Assembly (NCBI RefSeq): GCF_029867415.1
Contig: NC_081183.1
Coordinates: forward strand, 112,815,061-112,879,060
Direction of reading: 5' to 3'
Length of the DNA: 64,000 bases
Source: Vicia villosa
Taxonomy: Eukaryota > Streptophyta > Magnoliopsida > Fabales > Fabaceae
Shown in pieces: positions 11,415 to 23,819 of this stretch; position 1 is the stretch's first letter; every line of letters starts with the position of its first letter. The notes under the pieces were generated by a model. The model was not told the DNA's origin. It worked only from the letters and a program-made list of their open reading frames with translations, and ran no database searches. A program made the position numbers and the translations under genes.

Positions 11415-13527
11415 ATGTCAGGTCCTAATGTGGATGTGATACCACAAGGAACACTATCTACCACAAATCCAGTAGTTTTGCAGGTTGCAACTTTGCCTCC
11501 ACTGTGAAATGCAGCGACAACAACGTCGACTACAGGTGCAGTGGTGACGTATATCCCTTTGCCTCCACCGAGAAGCCCAGGGTCAACAATGACGACGAGT
11601 ATCCCTTTCAGGTATAACATACCATGCACTCAGAATGATATCAGTCCACGTCAAATGCAGCGCTGGTAGTGGATAACACTCAGAATATAAGTTCTTCTTT
11701 GCAGGGATCTGCACAAAATGCTCAAAATAGAAACAATCAGAATAGAGCAGTGTCGTTGTTGAATACTTCAGTAGCGGTGCTCAGGCAACAAATGGATGAT
11801 AGTAATCATGAGTTAGTCAATATGTTAACTAATCAAATGGGTATTGTTTTTAACCATATGATGCAGGAATCAGTTGAATCGAATAGGTAAGTAGTCACCC
11901 AGTTGGCTCGCTTATGTAATTTCATGGGGGCACCTCAAACACCAGTTCGACAAGCACCTCGGATGAATAGGCAGAATGTTGTACCTACACAATCAGAGAC
12001 AGATTTAGTGGAGGAAGAAACAGTACACCAGGCTCAAATACCCAGACCCCAACAAAACCAAGGTGTCAAGTTAGGAATAGCGGGACGCCAGCCAATGGTG
12101 TTAGTTGGTCGACAACAAAATGCTGATCAAATTGTCGATCAATATCGACAATATATGGCAATAGAAAACAATTTAACTATAATTGTTGAAAGAACTATGG
12201 GTAGGAATGGCATGAGCGCCACATTACAGAGGCCATTATATGCGTTTCCACTGGTTGAGTTTATTCTCCAAATCGAATTACCCAAGGGAACAAAAGCACC
12301 TAAATATACTAAGTTTGAGGGTGGATCTGGCGAATCGAAAATAGAATATATTGCTACGTACCTAACTGAGTCAGGGGATTTGGCTCACAATGAGAATCTA
12401 AGAGTAAAAAACTTCCCTTCTTCCTTGACTAAGGCAGCCTTTACATGGTTCACTTTGCTGGCCCCAAATACAATTGATCCATGGGCCAAACTGGAAAAGA
12501 AATTCCATGAACAGTTTTATGAAGGGCACTCCAAAATTAGTTTGGCAGATTTGTCAAGAATCAAGAGGAGGTTCGCTGAGAGCATCGATGATTATTTAAA
12601 TAGGTTTTGATCATTAAAGGCTAGATATTTTACGCAAGTAAGAGAACATGAACTTATTCAGATGGCCGCTGCAGGTTTAGATTATTCCATTAGGAAGAAA
12701 ATAGACCCAACTTTTGTAAAACGTATGTCACAATTAGGTGATAGAGTTCGACATCTCGAATGGATGAGGTTGGGGAAAGTTAAACATACTAAGTTTAAGA
12801 AAGAAAAGGTAGCTTTCATAGATTATGATGCGACAGATCCTATTTATGAGGTTGATTATTCCTCACTGACAGAGGTAAAAGTCGACGTGGCTAAATGAAG
12901 CCAAGATATGCATATAAGTGTCGGTCTTTATTACTTGCACAAGGGAAAAATCCCGTCGAAAACAATCCAAAGTTTCCTTCAAAAACTTATACCTTTGATG
13001 TAACAAAATGTGAAGAAATTTTTTATTTGTTAGTTAAATATGATCAAATGATAGTACCACAAGGTACTAAAATGCCATCATTAGAATAGGGACAAAAAAG
13101 GGGATTTTGTAAATATCATAATTACTTGGGTCACAATACATCTAACTGCTATCTTTTCAGGGATCTTGTTCAGAAATCAATTCAAGAAGGCAGGCTGAAG
13201 TTTGCTGGCCGACAGATAAAGATCGACGCTGACCCTCTTCACCAAGAAGAAGCTTTGTTCGTTGACCCAGTTGAGATTAACATGGTCGAAATAACTGAGT
13301 ATAATGATGTTGATATGGTGGAAGAGACGGGTGAGAGTCTTGATGTTGACTTGGCAGAAGTTTACCCAAGGTCTGATGAGGACTTGGTGGACTTTCTGTA
13401 TTGTTGCAAAAACAAGGGTTCGCAAGTGTGTCTGTGCCCCAGATGTAGTGCTGTCACTGACAAGGTTGCTGCTGAAAATTTTCAATGGCTGCAACTTGGA
13501 AAAAGCGAAGGCAAGTGGGCTAAGTGA
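11415..13527 (+). pseudogene. Gag of Tat element, multiply broken
   Basis: A plausible start is ATG 11415 (MSGPNVDVIPQ). The reading then needs several changes of frame and meets stops at 11505, 11888, 12608 and 12896. The Retrotrans_gag domain is clear at about 12240-12610, with segments such as KYTKFEGGSGESK, NFPSSLTKAAFTWF and KKFHEQFYEGHSKISL. A zinc-knuckle-like region FCKYHNYLGHNTSNC lies near 13105-13149, preceded by KTYTFDVTKCEEIFYLLVK, both typical of this gag type. It would form the particle core and bind RNA if intact; it is not functional here. Confidence 0.85.
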
Positions 13528-13597
13528 AGCTTTCCTTGCTTGCCAGCTGAAGACGTGTATTCTGACCTAAGTGAAGCTTTTGTTTCTTTAACACTAC

Positions 13598-14068
13598 ATG
13601 AAACTCATGGCTTCATTTGGGACATCGAACGATTGGAGGATCCATATGAAGAAGTCCGGCCGACAGGATGGGAAAACGATCCTCATGATGTTTGAGCTAA
13701 AAGCTCTAGAAAAGATTTTGGCATATGTTTCCGAAAACAAGTTAAGAACGGCCTTAGAGTCTGAAGAAAAAAATATGGTTGTCGAAGCCTGTGTCTCAAA
13801 AGAGGGGGATAATTGAACATTAGAACCAAAGCCTCCAGATGAGTCAAGAATAGTTACAGGAAACGTTGACTTGCCGTTAGGGTTCGTGAAGGATCCCATG
13901 GTGAAGGAAAAAGTGCAGCCACAAGATCCTTTGGAATAAATAAACCTTGGCGAAGATGGTGAAAAAAGACCAACATATATCAGCGCAAACATTGATAGAG
14001 AACTGAAAACTGAGGTAATATCTTTGCTTAAAGAATTTAGAGATTAATTTGCTTGGGACTATAATGAA
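13598..14068 (+). pseudogene. Gag-pol spacer / protease region, not resolved
   Basis: Short open segments continue the polyprotein (13598-13816 and onward to 14068) but no convincing D-S/T-G protease motif is visible. It may be too decayed or lie in a different frame. The stretch links gag to the reverse transcriptase at 14069. Confidence 0.4.
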
Positions 14069-15470
14069 ATGCCTAATTTAAGCAGGTATTTGGTGGAATT
14101 AAAACTGGAAATAAAATCTGGGAAAACACCAGTGAAGCAAACACCTAGGCATTTTGCGCCTGATGTGATGTCAAAGATCAAGGCAGCGATAGAAAGGCTC
14201 CTCAAAAGCAAGTTTATAAGAACTTCCAGGTATGTCGATTGGTTGTCCAATATTGTGCCAGTAATTAAGAACAAATGGATCTTTAAGAGTGTGTATTGAT
14301 TTTAGAGATCTAAATGCTGTCACTCCCAAAGATGAGTATGCAATGCCTGTGGCAGAAATGTTGGTCTACTCTGCTGGTGGTTTTGAATATTTAAGAATGC
14401 TTGATGGTTACTCAGGTTATAATCAAATTTTCATTGCAGAGGAGGATGTGCCAAAGACAGCATTTCGGTGTCTAGGAGCCTTAGGCACGTATGAGTGGGT
14501 TGTCATGCCATTCGGGCTGAAAAATGCCGGAGCAACATATCAAAGGGTAATGAATTCAATGTTTCATGAATTTATTGAAGATTTCATGCAAATATACATT
14601 GATGATATGCTAATAAAGTCAAATTGTCAACTTACTCATGTCAAACATCTTCATAAAGCCTTTGTAAGAATGCGAAAATATGGATTAAAAATGAATCCAT
14701 TAAAATGTGCTTTTTATGTACTCGCAGGCAACTTCCTTGGCTTCATGGTGCATAAGAAGGGTATTGAAGTAAACCAGACCAAAACCAAAGCCATTATGGA
14801 TGTGAAGCCTCTGTCAACCAAGAAAGAACTCCAATCATTGTTGGGGAAAATAAATTTCCTAAGAAGGTTTATTTCAAATTTAAGTGGTTAAACAAATGTT
14901 TTTTCGCCACTCTTGAGACTGAAAAATGAGGATTTTCAATGGCGAAAAGAACATCAAGAGGCTTTCGACAAGATTAAACAATACTTGATGAAGCCTCCTA
15001 TACTGGCTCCTCCTGTTAGGAACAAGCCAATGAGGTTGTACATTTCAGCTTCTGAGTCGACTATAGGTAGTTTGTTAGTCCAAGAGGATGAAAAAAGTGT
15101 CGAAAGACCTGTGTATTATCTTAGTCGAATGCTTAATGGTCCTGAAACTAGGTATAGTGATATAGAAAAACTATGTATATGCCTGTATTCCTCTTGTATC
15201 AAGTTAAAGCAATATATTAAGCCAGTTGATGTTTATGTGTCTTCTCATTTTGATATCATTAAACACATGTTATCCAAACCAATATTGCATAGTCGAATTG
15301 GTAAATGGGCTTTAGCATTAACAGAGTATACTCTGACTTATGCGCCTTTAAAAGCAATACTAGGACAAGTGGTGGATGATTTCTTAGTCGACTATTCAAT
15401 GGTCGAAATGGCTCAAAACTATGTAGATATATTGCCAATGGAAGTTATACTTCGACAGTTGCAGCCATAA
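14069..15470 (+). pseudogene. Reverse transcriptase and RNase H of Tat element
   Basis: Reverse transcriptase motifs appear in order: KFIRTSRYVDWLSNIVPVIK, then after a frameshift near 14285 VCIDFRDLNAVTPKDEYAMP, MLDGYSGYNQIFIAEEDVPK, KTAFRC, PFGLKNAGATYQRVMN and the catalytic YIDDMLIKS. The first RNase H follows with QWRKEHQEAFDKIKQYLMKP and RPVYYLSRMLNGPETRYS. A stop (TAA) at 14889 and the frame changes make it non-functional. The phrase YNQIFIAEEDVPKTAFRC is characteristic of the Tat/Athila branch of Ty3-gypsy. Confidence 0.93.
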
Positions 15471-15873
15471 GAATGGTTCTGGTATAAGGGGGGTTATAAT
15501 TTCTCCAGATGAAATTCCAGCAGAGCTGAAATATAGGATTGAGGGAGTATGCACAAACAATGAGGCTGAATATGAGTCTTTGATTACTGGACTTCAACTT
15601 CTGCTGGAATTGGGGGTAAGGAATGTCAAAATTATGGGAGACTCTGAGCTAGTGATCAAACAGGTATCAAGAGAGTACAAGTGTGTTAAAGAGAATTTAA
15701 TCATGTACTTTGTGATTACCATTAGATTGCTAAAGATATTCGAACAAGTAAATATTCGACACATACCACGCAAGGAGAATCGGGAGGCTAATGACTTAGA
15801 ACAAGAAGCCTCAGGTTACAAGGCCTTAAAAGACCAAAATGAAGAGGAGATTCAAGTAAGGGGGAAGGTATGA
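15471..15873 (+). pseudogene. Second, archaeal-type RNase H (aRNH) of Tat element
   Basis: Separate RNase H-like unit after the usual one: NNEAEYESLITGLQLLLELG, VKIMGDSELVIKQVSREYK and IRHIPRKENREANDLEQEAS. The order matches plant and archaeal RNase HI (E in NNEAEY, D in GDSELV, N/D near the end). A duplicated RNase H of this kind is a known property of the Tat lineage. The frame is open only from about 15508 and ends at 15873. Confidence 0.85.
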
Positions 15874-15897
15874 GCAACCTTATTGTCACCTTAGGAT

Positions 15898-17153
15898 TTG
15901 TCGATCATAAAGTTGGGAGCTGTGGATAATGAGAACTTCGAAATCATGACCATTGATGATATGGGAGGAAATGATTGGCGAAAGCCAATAGTCGACTATC
16001 TACGCAACCCTACGTGGTTGACAGATCGTAAGATCAAATATAGGGCTCTTAGCTATATCTTAATGGGAAATGAATTGTTTAAGAAGAAAGTTGAAGGAGT
16101 TTTGCTTAAATGCCTAGGAGAAAGTGAAGTATATATGTTTGTGTCGAGGTGGAGCATGTGGTGCATATCAGGCTGGACAGAAAATGAGATGGTTGTTAAT
16201 GCGTTCAGGGGTTATTGGCCTTCAATGTTGAAAGATGGCATTGAGTTTTCCAGAGGTTGTCAGGAATGCCAATTGCATGGGGGCATACAGCATATGCCTG
16301 GAAGTGAGTTGCATACGATTGTAAAACCTTGGCCTTTTCGAGGTTGGGCATTGGATGTGATTGGAGAAATAAGACCGGCTTCATCAAAATAACAAAAGTA
16401 TATTTTGGTTGGCATTGATTATTTCATAAAATGGGTCAAAGTCGTAGCATTGACAAATGTGGATCAGGAAGCTATTATAGACTTCATTCAAAATCACATT
16501 ATGTGTATATTTGGGGTTCCAGAAACAATTACTACTGACCAAGGGACAGTTTTCACTGGTCGAAAGATGCAAGATTTCACAAAGGAGGTTGGAATTAAGT
16601 TGACATCTACACCTTATTATGCGCAGGCAAATGGCCAAGTGGAGGCAGCCAATAAGATATAATAAGCCTAATAAAGAAACATGTAGGAAAGGCAAAAAAT
16701 TGGCATAAGACGCTGGATCAAGCTTTGTGGACATGTTGAACGTCACTAAAAGAGGCAACTGGAAAAACCCCATTTCGACTAACCTATGGGCATGATGCAG
16801 TACTTCCAGTAGAAATTCAAGTTCATACAGTCAGAATTCAAAGGCAACATGAAATGCCATCAAAAGATTACTGGAGCATGTTGGCAGATGAGTTAGTCGA
16901 CTTGGATGAAGAAAGGATGGTGGCTCTAGATTCGCAACAAAGGCAGAAGGAAAGAGTTGCTAGAGCCTACAACAAAAAGGTGAAAGATAAAATGTTTACT
17001 GTCGACGACCTAGTTTGGAAAGTTATCTTGCCAATGGACAGAAATGATAGGGTTTTTGGAAAATGGTCCCCAAATTGGGAAGGACCTTTTAAGAAAATAC
17101 GAGTGTTTTCAAATAACGCCTATCAAGTCGAAGAGCTAGCACCAGATAGATGA
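15898..17153 (+). pseudogene. Integrase of Tat element
   Basis: Zinc-binding N-terminal part with GCQECQLHGG, then the catalytic core PWPFRGWALDVIGEIRP, ILVGIDYFIKWVKVVAL, GVPETITTDQGTVFTG and YYAQANGQVEAANK, which preserves the D, D and E positions of the DDE triad. A TAA at 16390 and a frame change after 16662 break it. The C-terminal tail with KVKDKMFTVDDLVWKVIL and SPNWEGPFKKIRVFSNNAY is read in another frame at 16854-17153. It would insert the cDNA copy if intact. Confidence 0.9.
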
Positions 17154-17417
17154 ATCTTGAATATATATGGAAAATACTTTAAAAGTATAAGCCTGTTCTC
17201 CAAGAAGTCAAGATTTCAATAGAATAAATGTCGGGCATATCAAGCTGGAGAAAACTAAAATATGTTTGAGACCAGCTAGCTATAGAAATTAATACAATCC
17301 ACACAAAATTCTAAAAAGAAATTATATTAAAAATGGGTAAAAGGAAAGCCATTATCCAAAATTATAATAACAAAAAATTATAAACTGCGGAGATAGCTAA
17401 AAATGGCTGAATTTGTT

Positions 17418-20400
17418 TTAGAAATATTGCAAGTCACCTTTATAGTGCACAGTCCTATATTCAAGTTCACCTGTTTGGGCTTTGGGTGTTTTAATCTCTT
17501 GTTCGACTGAGCAAATTACTTCACCAACAGCCGCGGCATCTTGAGCAGTTTTGTTGATCTTCTCCTTAGTAGGGTTAATGAGTTGGTCGACCAACTTTTC
17601 TTCGTTTTCAGCAATCGACCCTAACTCTTTATTCATGGCAGCAATTTGTAGGCGTAGCTCATCAACCCTTTGTTGTTTAAGAGTCAGTTGTGCTTTTGCA
17701 TCATCAATCTCTTCCTGCCAGCTGGTGATTTCCTTGTCGGCTGTCTTCACCAAGTCCCAACTTTCCTTCAAAAAAGCCTCCTTAGCCTTGACAAGTTGCT
17801 CATTTTTTCTCACATTGTCAATGTTTTGAAGCATAGGAATAAGAACTTGCTCAAACATTGTCATCACAGTTTGAGCATTCTTGGATATGTTCATTTCCTT
17901 AACTTGAGTAAGAGCAGCCAGAAGTTCTGGACCAAGGGAGGGTTCAGAATAGAGCTCGTGGTGCAAATCAGGATTCAATACATGAGTACGAATCTTATCC
18001 ATTATCTTTTTAATTTTGGTGGCCTCAGGCTCCAATTTGTCATTATGGAGTTGAGAGTGGTCAGAGTCAAAAGAGACTTCTTCACGTGAGTTTACTAAGA
18101 TACGGAGTCTAGCAATTGCCTCAAGAGCAGAATGTTTTATGGCTAATGCTTTTGAAGAGGAAGATGAGTTGGTTGGTTGAGGCGCACCTTGAGGAGAGTG
18201 GGTTTCAGCAGGAGCAGCCTTTCCCGTTCCCACTAAGTCTTGCAAGTTCAAGGAATCTGAAAAACTAGAGTCAAAACTGGTCAAAATATAATCCTTATAT
18301 GTGATAGGACTAGTGATGGAGGCAGAATCACTGTCAGAAGTCTGAACAGTTGATTCAATGAACTCACCAGCGTGGCCGACAGGATTGGCACGGTGGGAAA
18401 AAGAAGAGTCCACTATTGTAGGGGAGTATTCACGCACATCTTGAGACGGTGGACCGATAGTATCACCCTGTTTACAAAAGAAGGTAGGTGAGAATGATCT
18501 AGCAAATTTTAGTGAAGGAAAATTTATAATGAAATAGGTAGTTACCTGTGTCCACAAAAGAGGATTGGTGTCTGGATTCTCAGCACCAAAGGCAGCATCA
18601 GCGGAACTAGTCGGCTTTATAGGCTCGACGGTTAGAGTAGAAGAGGGATCAATAGTGTTAGTACCAACCACTATAGCTTCAGTCGGCTGGGTTTCAGGTT
18701 TTTCAGTCGTGAGTGTCTTATTTCTCTTTTTCTTTTTTACCTCACCACCTTTGGAAGGAGAATTGTGTTGTCTCTTGTGGCCCTTGTGGCCTTTGGAAAT
18801 AGTGCAAGTTGTAAGTGGTTATTTTAGTCAAAAGGGAAGATAAGAAGACAAGAAATACCTCTAGCTCCTTGGCAAGAGGAGGTTTGGCTTTCTTGGACTT
18901 TTTGGATGGTTTAGAGGAAGCGGGCAAGTCTATCGAACATGGCTGATTCTGTGTACAAGTAACAGATTAATGGACATGTGAATCGAAAAAAAAATGAGAG
19001 TGGTGTATAAAAGTACATACTGTAGGACGGGGTTTCATCAAGGTGACTGATATGGTCTCATCATCAGAGGCAGATTTTCAGGGATAACCTGCAAGGTTTT
19101 AGAAATTTGGATAAAGATATGATACTGACCAAAATAAAAATTCAAATAGTCAAAATATAACTTGAGGTTTCTCTGTCGAAATGACATTGTCATCCACATC
19201 AGCATACACAAGCTCTATAGGAACAGTTGTGAGAAAAACATGAAAACAAACAAGTAATTAACAAAGGTCAAATAAGCAGGGGGCAACTTTCTAGAAAGAG
19301 TTACCAATTTGCATGGTAAAACACACTCTAACATATTGAGAAGCAATATGAAGCGGCCCTGAGTAGTCGGATAGATAATGCTTTGTCGGTACCATTCTGT
19401 CGGCCTTTTTCTTGTAAGCATTTTGTATATCTGAAAAAAGACAATACCTCCAATCTGGGATTGGTGGACCAAACGCCAAAGTCAAAGGGCTAGATGGCAA
19501 AGGAGGAAATTTTATTTTATCTTTCACGTAATCAGGAATTTTAAGTTTTGGAGTATTGTCGGTTACCTTCTCCTTCAGATACACAACGGCCTCAAAAATG
19601 GTCCAGCGAAGATGATTAGGCTGATATACAACTTGGAAGTATTTCTGGAAAGCTTGAATTTGTTTGATATGGGTTGCCTTACACTTTTTTGACTTCGCCT
19701 GCAAAGAAAGAAGAACTTGAGTTAGTTCAGCTAATTTGGTTTAAGGAGCACCAACATAGACATCGAGATACGAATGCCACCAAGTTTCAAATTCTGGGGT
19801 ACAACAGAACACGGGTTGAAAAGGAACGGGAGCGAGCCTTGGCCTTTTTTCCCAAAAATGTTCAATGTCCTCTTTGATTACATCAAAAGGGTGGTCACCT
19901 ATGTTCTTTAGGAGCAGATCATATGTAAGGAACAATGACTTAGGAACAAATTGACAGAAACCAAACTATCGGGCTACCAAGTTAGGTTGATAAGTGACTA
20001 AGCCAGGTGTATCACCAAGAATTACACCCGACAGAAGTTGGGGGACTAGAAAGCGCCTCTAGATAGCAAGAGTTTCACTCTTAACTGCACCATCAATAGG
20101 GGAAAAGGTCTGGTAAACCAATTAGGACCCTGAGAACGACTGCTGAATGGGGCCATAGAGGGATCAAAGTCGACTCGAGACAACATGATGTCGAACAAGA
20201 GGCGTAACACATCGACATTAGGGAAAGTGTTATCAAGAGGAGTCAGGAGAATTAAATGCTTCCAGACAAGGTGATGTTCCTATGGAGGACACACTACCCT
20301 TTTCATGCCATAAGGCTTTATATATTTTGAAAAGTGGCATTAAGCCACTACTACAAGAACCAAAAAGGGCCATGAGCCAAAACATTTTTTCTTTTGGAAT

Positions 20401-21283
20401 TGTTGGGGTCGAAGGTCCGGATTTGGCAAACCACATCAGTTAGTGCATCATGTAGAGAAGCCAAGATTAGTTGACCTAGGGCAACATCACGACCTTGGTG
20501 CAGTTGAGTAGGAAGGAGAGAAAATTATTTGGCTACTTGCATCGACCTAGAGCAAAACCCAAGCGAGATAGCAAATGGGTCAAAAATGCCACATGTTCTT
20601 CATCAGTCACTGGTCCTGAAGTTTTAGCATGATGGTCAATGAAGTTGTTGTATGTCGGCTTACGAGAGTCTCTGACATCAAACTTCAAAGGGATAGCTTT
20701 TGCGTCCTTCAAGTTGAAAACACGATCAGTCGGCTTCAGGCTCGTAATGGCCGCCATTTCCAGAAGGGTCGGCGTGATCATACCACACTTTGTGTGAAAA
20801 GTATTGGTTGAGCCTTCCTAAAATTGAATGGCAGCAAGCAGCATGCCACAGGAGTAAGGTGGACCACAACACGAGACTTGTAAAAGAGTGTGAATACCCA
20901 ATTGCTTCCAAAGATCTAGCTTGCTTGCTTCTACCCGCTTCATCCAAGCGCAGAACTTGGGGCAGTTCCTAGGAGGTGCAATTCTGAAGCTTCTATCGAC
21001 GTAACCAAGAGAGAGGGGTTTTTGGAGAGAAACTAAGGGTTTTGTAAGATGGCTAGTGGGGAAGAAAGCATTTTTTTGTAGAAATTGTAGGTTGACGATC
21101 CTCTAGGAGTGGACCTAGAAAGGCTAAAGGTTTGTTATCAAGAAAGAAGGGGATCAATAATTGAGATTTCCAGATTTTGGTTTTTTCTTCAATGAAGGGA
21201 GGTTCAGGAACATACTCTTTTCCATTAACAAGAAGAGGTTGTTGGAGTTCTGCAGCTGAAAAAATAGGTGAGGGACTTGCCAT
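17418..21283 (-). pseudogene. Antisense ORF (aORF) of Tat element, plant-mobile-domain-like, broken
   Basis: Runs on the minus strand between integrase and the 3' LTR. The N-terminus is MASPSPIFSAAELQQPLLVN (from 21283). Next comes a PMD-like segment with MITPTLLEMAAITSLKPTDR and LTHLLSRLGFALGRCK (20781-20533), then MWFAKSGPSTPTIPKEKM (20436-20233), RPRLAPVPFQPVFCCTPEFE (19935-19741), DYVKDKIKFPPLPSSPLTLA (19704-19291), and a long C-terminal part at 18671-17418. That last part (417 codons open) has Ser/Thr-rich sequence and a clear heptad-like coiled coil. An antisense gene with a plant mobile domain is known from Tat-lineage elements; its role is not established. Stops and frame changes separate the pieces, some of which could also be introns. 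Confidence 0.75.
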
Positions 21284-21719
21284 TTCTGAAAGAAGATGAA
21301 GATTTGAAGGTTTGAGTATTTGGAGAAAAATTGCTTGTCTGGTTCTTTGAAGGAGAAGAAATGGCGGAAAGACTAGAATGAGGGAGAAGAAGGGTTTATA
21401 AAGGGTAAAAAACCCTAATTATGGAGAGGAAAAAAATAAAGGAAAAAGAAAAAATAAGTGGAAAAATGTTAGAGCTCCTTGTGACAGCGGGTAAAAACCC
21501 ATGTCCCCACATCTGCAGGCACGTGGAGCAAAGTGGTGGTCAGGGGGATGCCGCGTCTCGAGGGAAAAGTTGATACGTTATCATGATGACATGACGTCCG
21601 CAACATGGAGTGAACATTTGCGCCATTGAGAAGAAGAGGAAACGAGTAAGTGAAGGACGGTGGTCGACATCTCAAAGATGCCATTATCTCATCAAGGTCG
21701 ACATTCAAAAATGGCATCT

Positions 21720-21730
21720 CTGGGGGGCAT
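21720..21730 (+). other. Polypurine tract of Tat element
   Basis: TGGGGGGCAT two bases before the 3' LTR start at 21733. Confidence 0.75.
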
Positions 21731-21732
21731 TT

Positions 21733-22713
21733 TCTTAGTGCAAAAATCTAGCGAGGTATGTGGATAGCGCAATTAATGGAAAAGTCCCACAGATCAAGGG
21801 TTTGAGCCCTACAAAGTGGATCTATAAGGGAGTATCGAAAAGATGGAGAAGAGTTCAAAGATTCAAGTTGCTAAAGAGGGAAAAGTCGACCCAACTTGGA
21901 AAATGGGTTGATCCTTGTTCTGTCGACCATATGGAAAGTTAAGACTTAGAAGAATTTTGTGATTAAGTTTACGCTAGGAGATAACATCGAAAAGAAGACT
22001 TGAGCAGGTTAATTTGAAATTCAAACTCCAGCAATTGGCGAAGGGTTAGTTCCTAAAATGAGCGCCAGAAACATAAGGAACAGTTACTTAGGATCGTGCA
22101 ACGAGTCATTTGTCTTATACACAATTACTTTGCAATTATGTAGCCTATAGGCAGTTATTTTATTGTAGTATAAATAGGAGATCCCACAAAGGGCTCCGGG
22201 TGTTCGCTTGTACTGAAATCACTTGTAAAAAACTTCATATTCCCAGCGCGAGGAAGTAAGAGTTTCAAGAGTGCTAATGTACGTGAATCACCATTTTTAC
22301 TTCGATGCGATTTCCTTTTTTATCAATTGTTCCTCTTGAACATTTTATTTTACTTTCATTTACGTTTGAACTATCTTTTTACTTCATTGTATATGCTGTC
22401 GACTGTGGTTCTGCTACGAAGATGGAATTCTCCATAGATGCATTTGTTGTGTATATTTTCTAAATGTTATAGCGTTCTGTCGGTCAAGAGTCACCCTTAG
22501 TTGATGAATAACATTTTTTGTGGAAAACTTTGCTTGTTTAAACTCTTTGTAGGAAACCGTTTCTCTTAGAGTCAAGTTTGTTTCAAATTGAACAAGCCAA
22601 ACCTTAGTTGCATTAGCACGTGCCTTAAAATCAACTAGTCGATTCTACAAGTAACCCATAGTTTGTAGGCTTTGGAAGGACTAGCGGTTGTTTACCAATT
22701 TCCAAAGTAAACA
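21733..22713 (+). repeat. 3' LTR of Tat element
   Basis: 981 bp, collinear with 10344-11324. Its first dinucleotide has changed from TG to TC. Scattered substitutions against the 5' LTR indicate an older insertion than the two elements at 40-63 kb. TATA box at 22169-22176. Confidence 0.92.
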
Positions 22714-23329
22714 GCTTCCATAACACATCGCTTTTACCATAAAAGGCCACATCACCATTTGCCATTTAGGCCACATCGCTATTTGCCATTAAGGCCATAT
22801 CGTTACAAAATGTATGCAACTTTATCATGTGACAACAGCTTATGCAATAATACAACACACATCAACAGAATATGCCAGCACAGGCCACGTCGTACACATC
22901 GCTTATTTACACATCATTATAACATCATCACATCAATGAGTTCCATCGGATTCATCATCATGTTCACAACTTTGCGTTATAACAAAATATCGGAAACATA
23001 TAATTTTCAAAAAAAGTTCTCAAAGTGTTCTTGAATTAATTTTATCAAATAGAAAATGTTTTTAGCTTTTCGTAGGTTCGAACGACGCGTCAAGTGAACA
23101 CCCGAGTCAAAAGATATGAATTTTCAAAGTTTTTTCAAAAAATAGTTTCGTGCTAGAGTAAATGGCTACTTCATTTTAGGTAACCGGTTACTTCAACCCA
23201 GTTACGCCTCTGTTATGCCAAAATTGTCTTAGGTAACCGGTTAATTCATTTCAGGTAACCGATTACTTCAACTTACAGTAGCCATTGTTTTCAAAATCTG
23301 AGTCAGGTAACCGGTGAAGCAACTGGAGA
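22714..23329 (-). repeat. Tekay-like LTR, minus strand, second segment
   Basis: Continues the LTR begun at 9666. GCCATTTAGG/GCCACATCGCTATTTGCC repeats near 22745-22800 match the reverse complement of the GGCAAATAGCGAC region at 35100-35170 and 39960-40010. It then passes the TTCATATCTTTT landmark and ends inside its palindromic box at about 23320. Confidence 0.65.
23180..23320 (-). repeat. Palindromic box in Tekay-like LTR, GTAACCGGTTAC type
   Basis: GTAACCGGTTAC at 23180-23191 is a perfect 12-bp palindrome. Close copies begin at 23232, 23255 (GTAACCGATTAC) and 23306. The box sits at the same place relative to the LTR landmark as the CGTATGG, CTTCGC and GTTCGCG boxes elsewhere in the window. 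Confidence 0.7.
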
Positions 23330-23819
23330 ACTCATCCAATAACATTTATTTATCCTACGCGAAGGAATGGAAAATATCGAAGAAAACCAAACAAACAAGC
23401 AATGGTCATAGAGAAAGGGTAAGGATGTCGGTTACGCAAGGGGAAGGTATTAGCACCCCTCACGTCTATGGTACTCCACAGGATCCATTCTTGCGAGTTT
23501 CTAATTTAAGGGTGTGTGTGTGTGTGTGTCATGAAATGTGCTAAGGGAAACATGCTATGGAAGGATAAGCAAGATAAAAATAAAAGTAAAACAAAATAAG
23601 AAAATAAAAGTCCATTCACTAGGGCGTTTGTACCCTGTGCCTACGTACCTCCAACGTGCAATGGAGAAATCAGAGCATCATAGTTCGGCTTAAAAATTTA
23701 TGTTTCTATCTCGATTCATGTGTCCTAGAGAAACGGAACCGAGCACCTAAGGGAGCATGCAAAGAACAAGTAACGTCACAAAGATCTTTACAAACATCAA
23801 GCATGGCATACGAACCGGC
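23330..23819 (-). repeat. Ogre-like LTR fragment, minus strand
   Basis: GTTACGCAAGGGGAAGGTAT near 23431-23450 and the following TAGCACCCCTCACG match the conserved block found in the other Ogre-type LTRs (25393-25435, and in reverse 43615-43665 and 63440-63490). A (GT)n run lies at 23511-23529. The fragment has no clean end on its left, where it abuts the Tekay-like LTR. Confidence 0.55.

Larger units (their letters stand above)
10344..22713 (+). mobile_element. Tat-lineage Ty3-gypsy retrotransposon (12,370 bp), decayed
   Basis: Two LTRs of exactly 981 bp (10344-11324 and 21733-22713), a primer-binding site, gag, reverse transcriptase, RNase H, a second archaeal-type RNase H, integrase, a long antisense gene remnant and a polypurine tract, in that order. 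The extra RNase H and the antisense gene are hallmarks of the Tat group (Ogre/Retand relatives). All coding parts carry stops and frameshifts. The five bases on each side, GGTAC and GCTTC, do not form a clean target duplication, although both flanks belong to one Tekay-like LTR. Confidence 0.9.
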
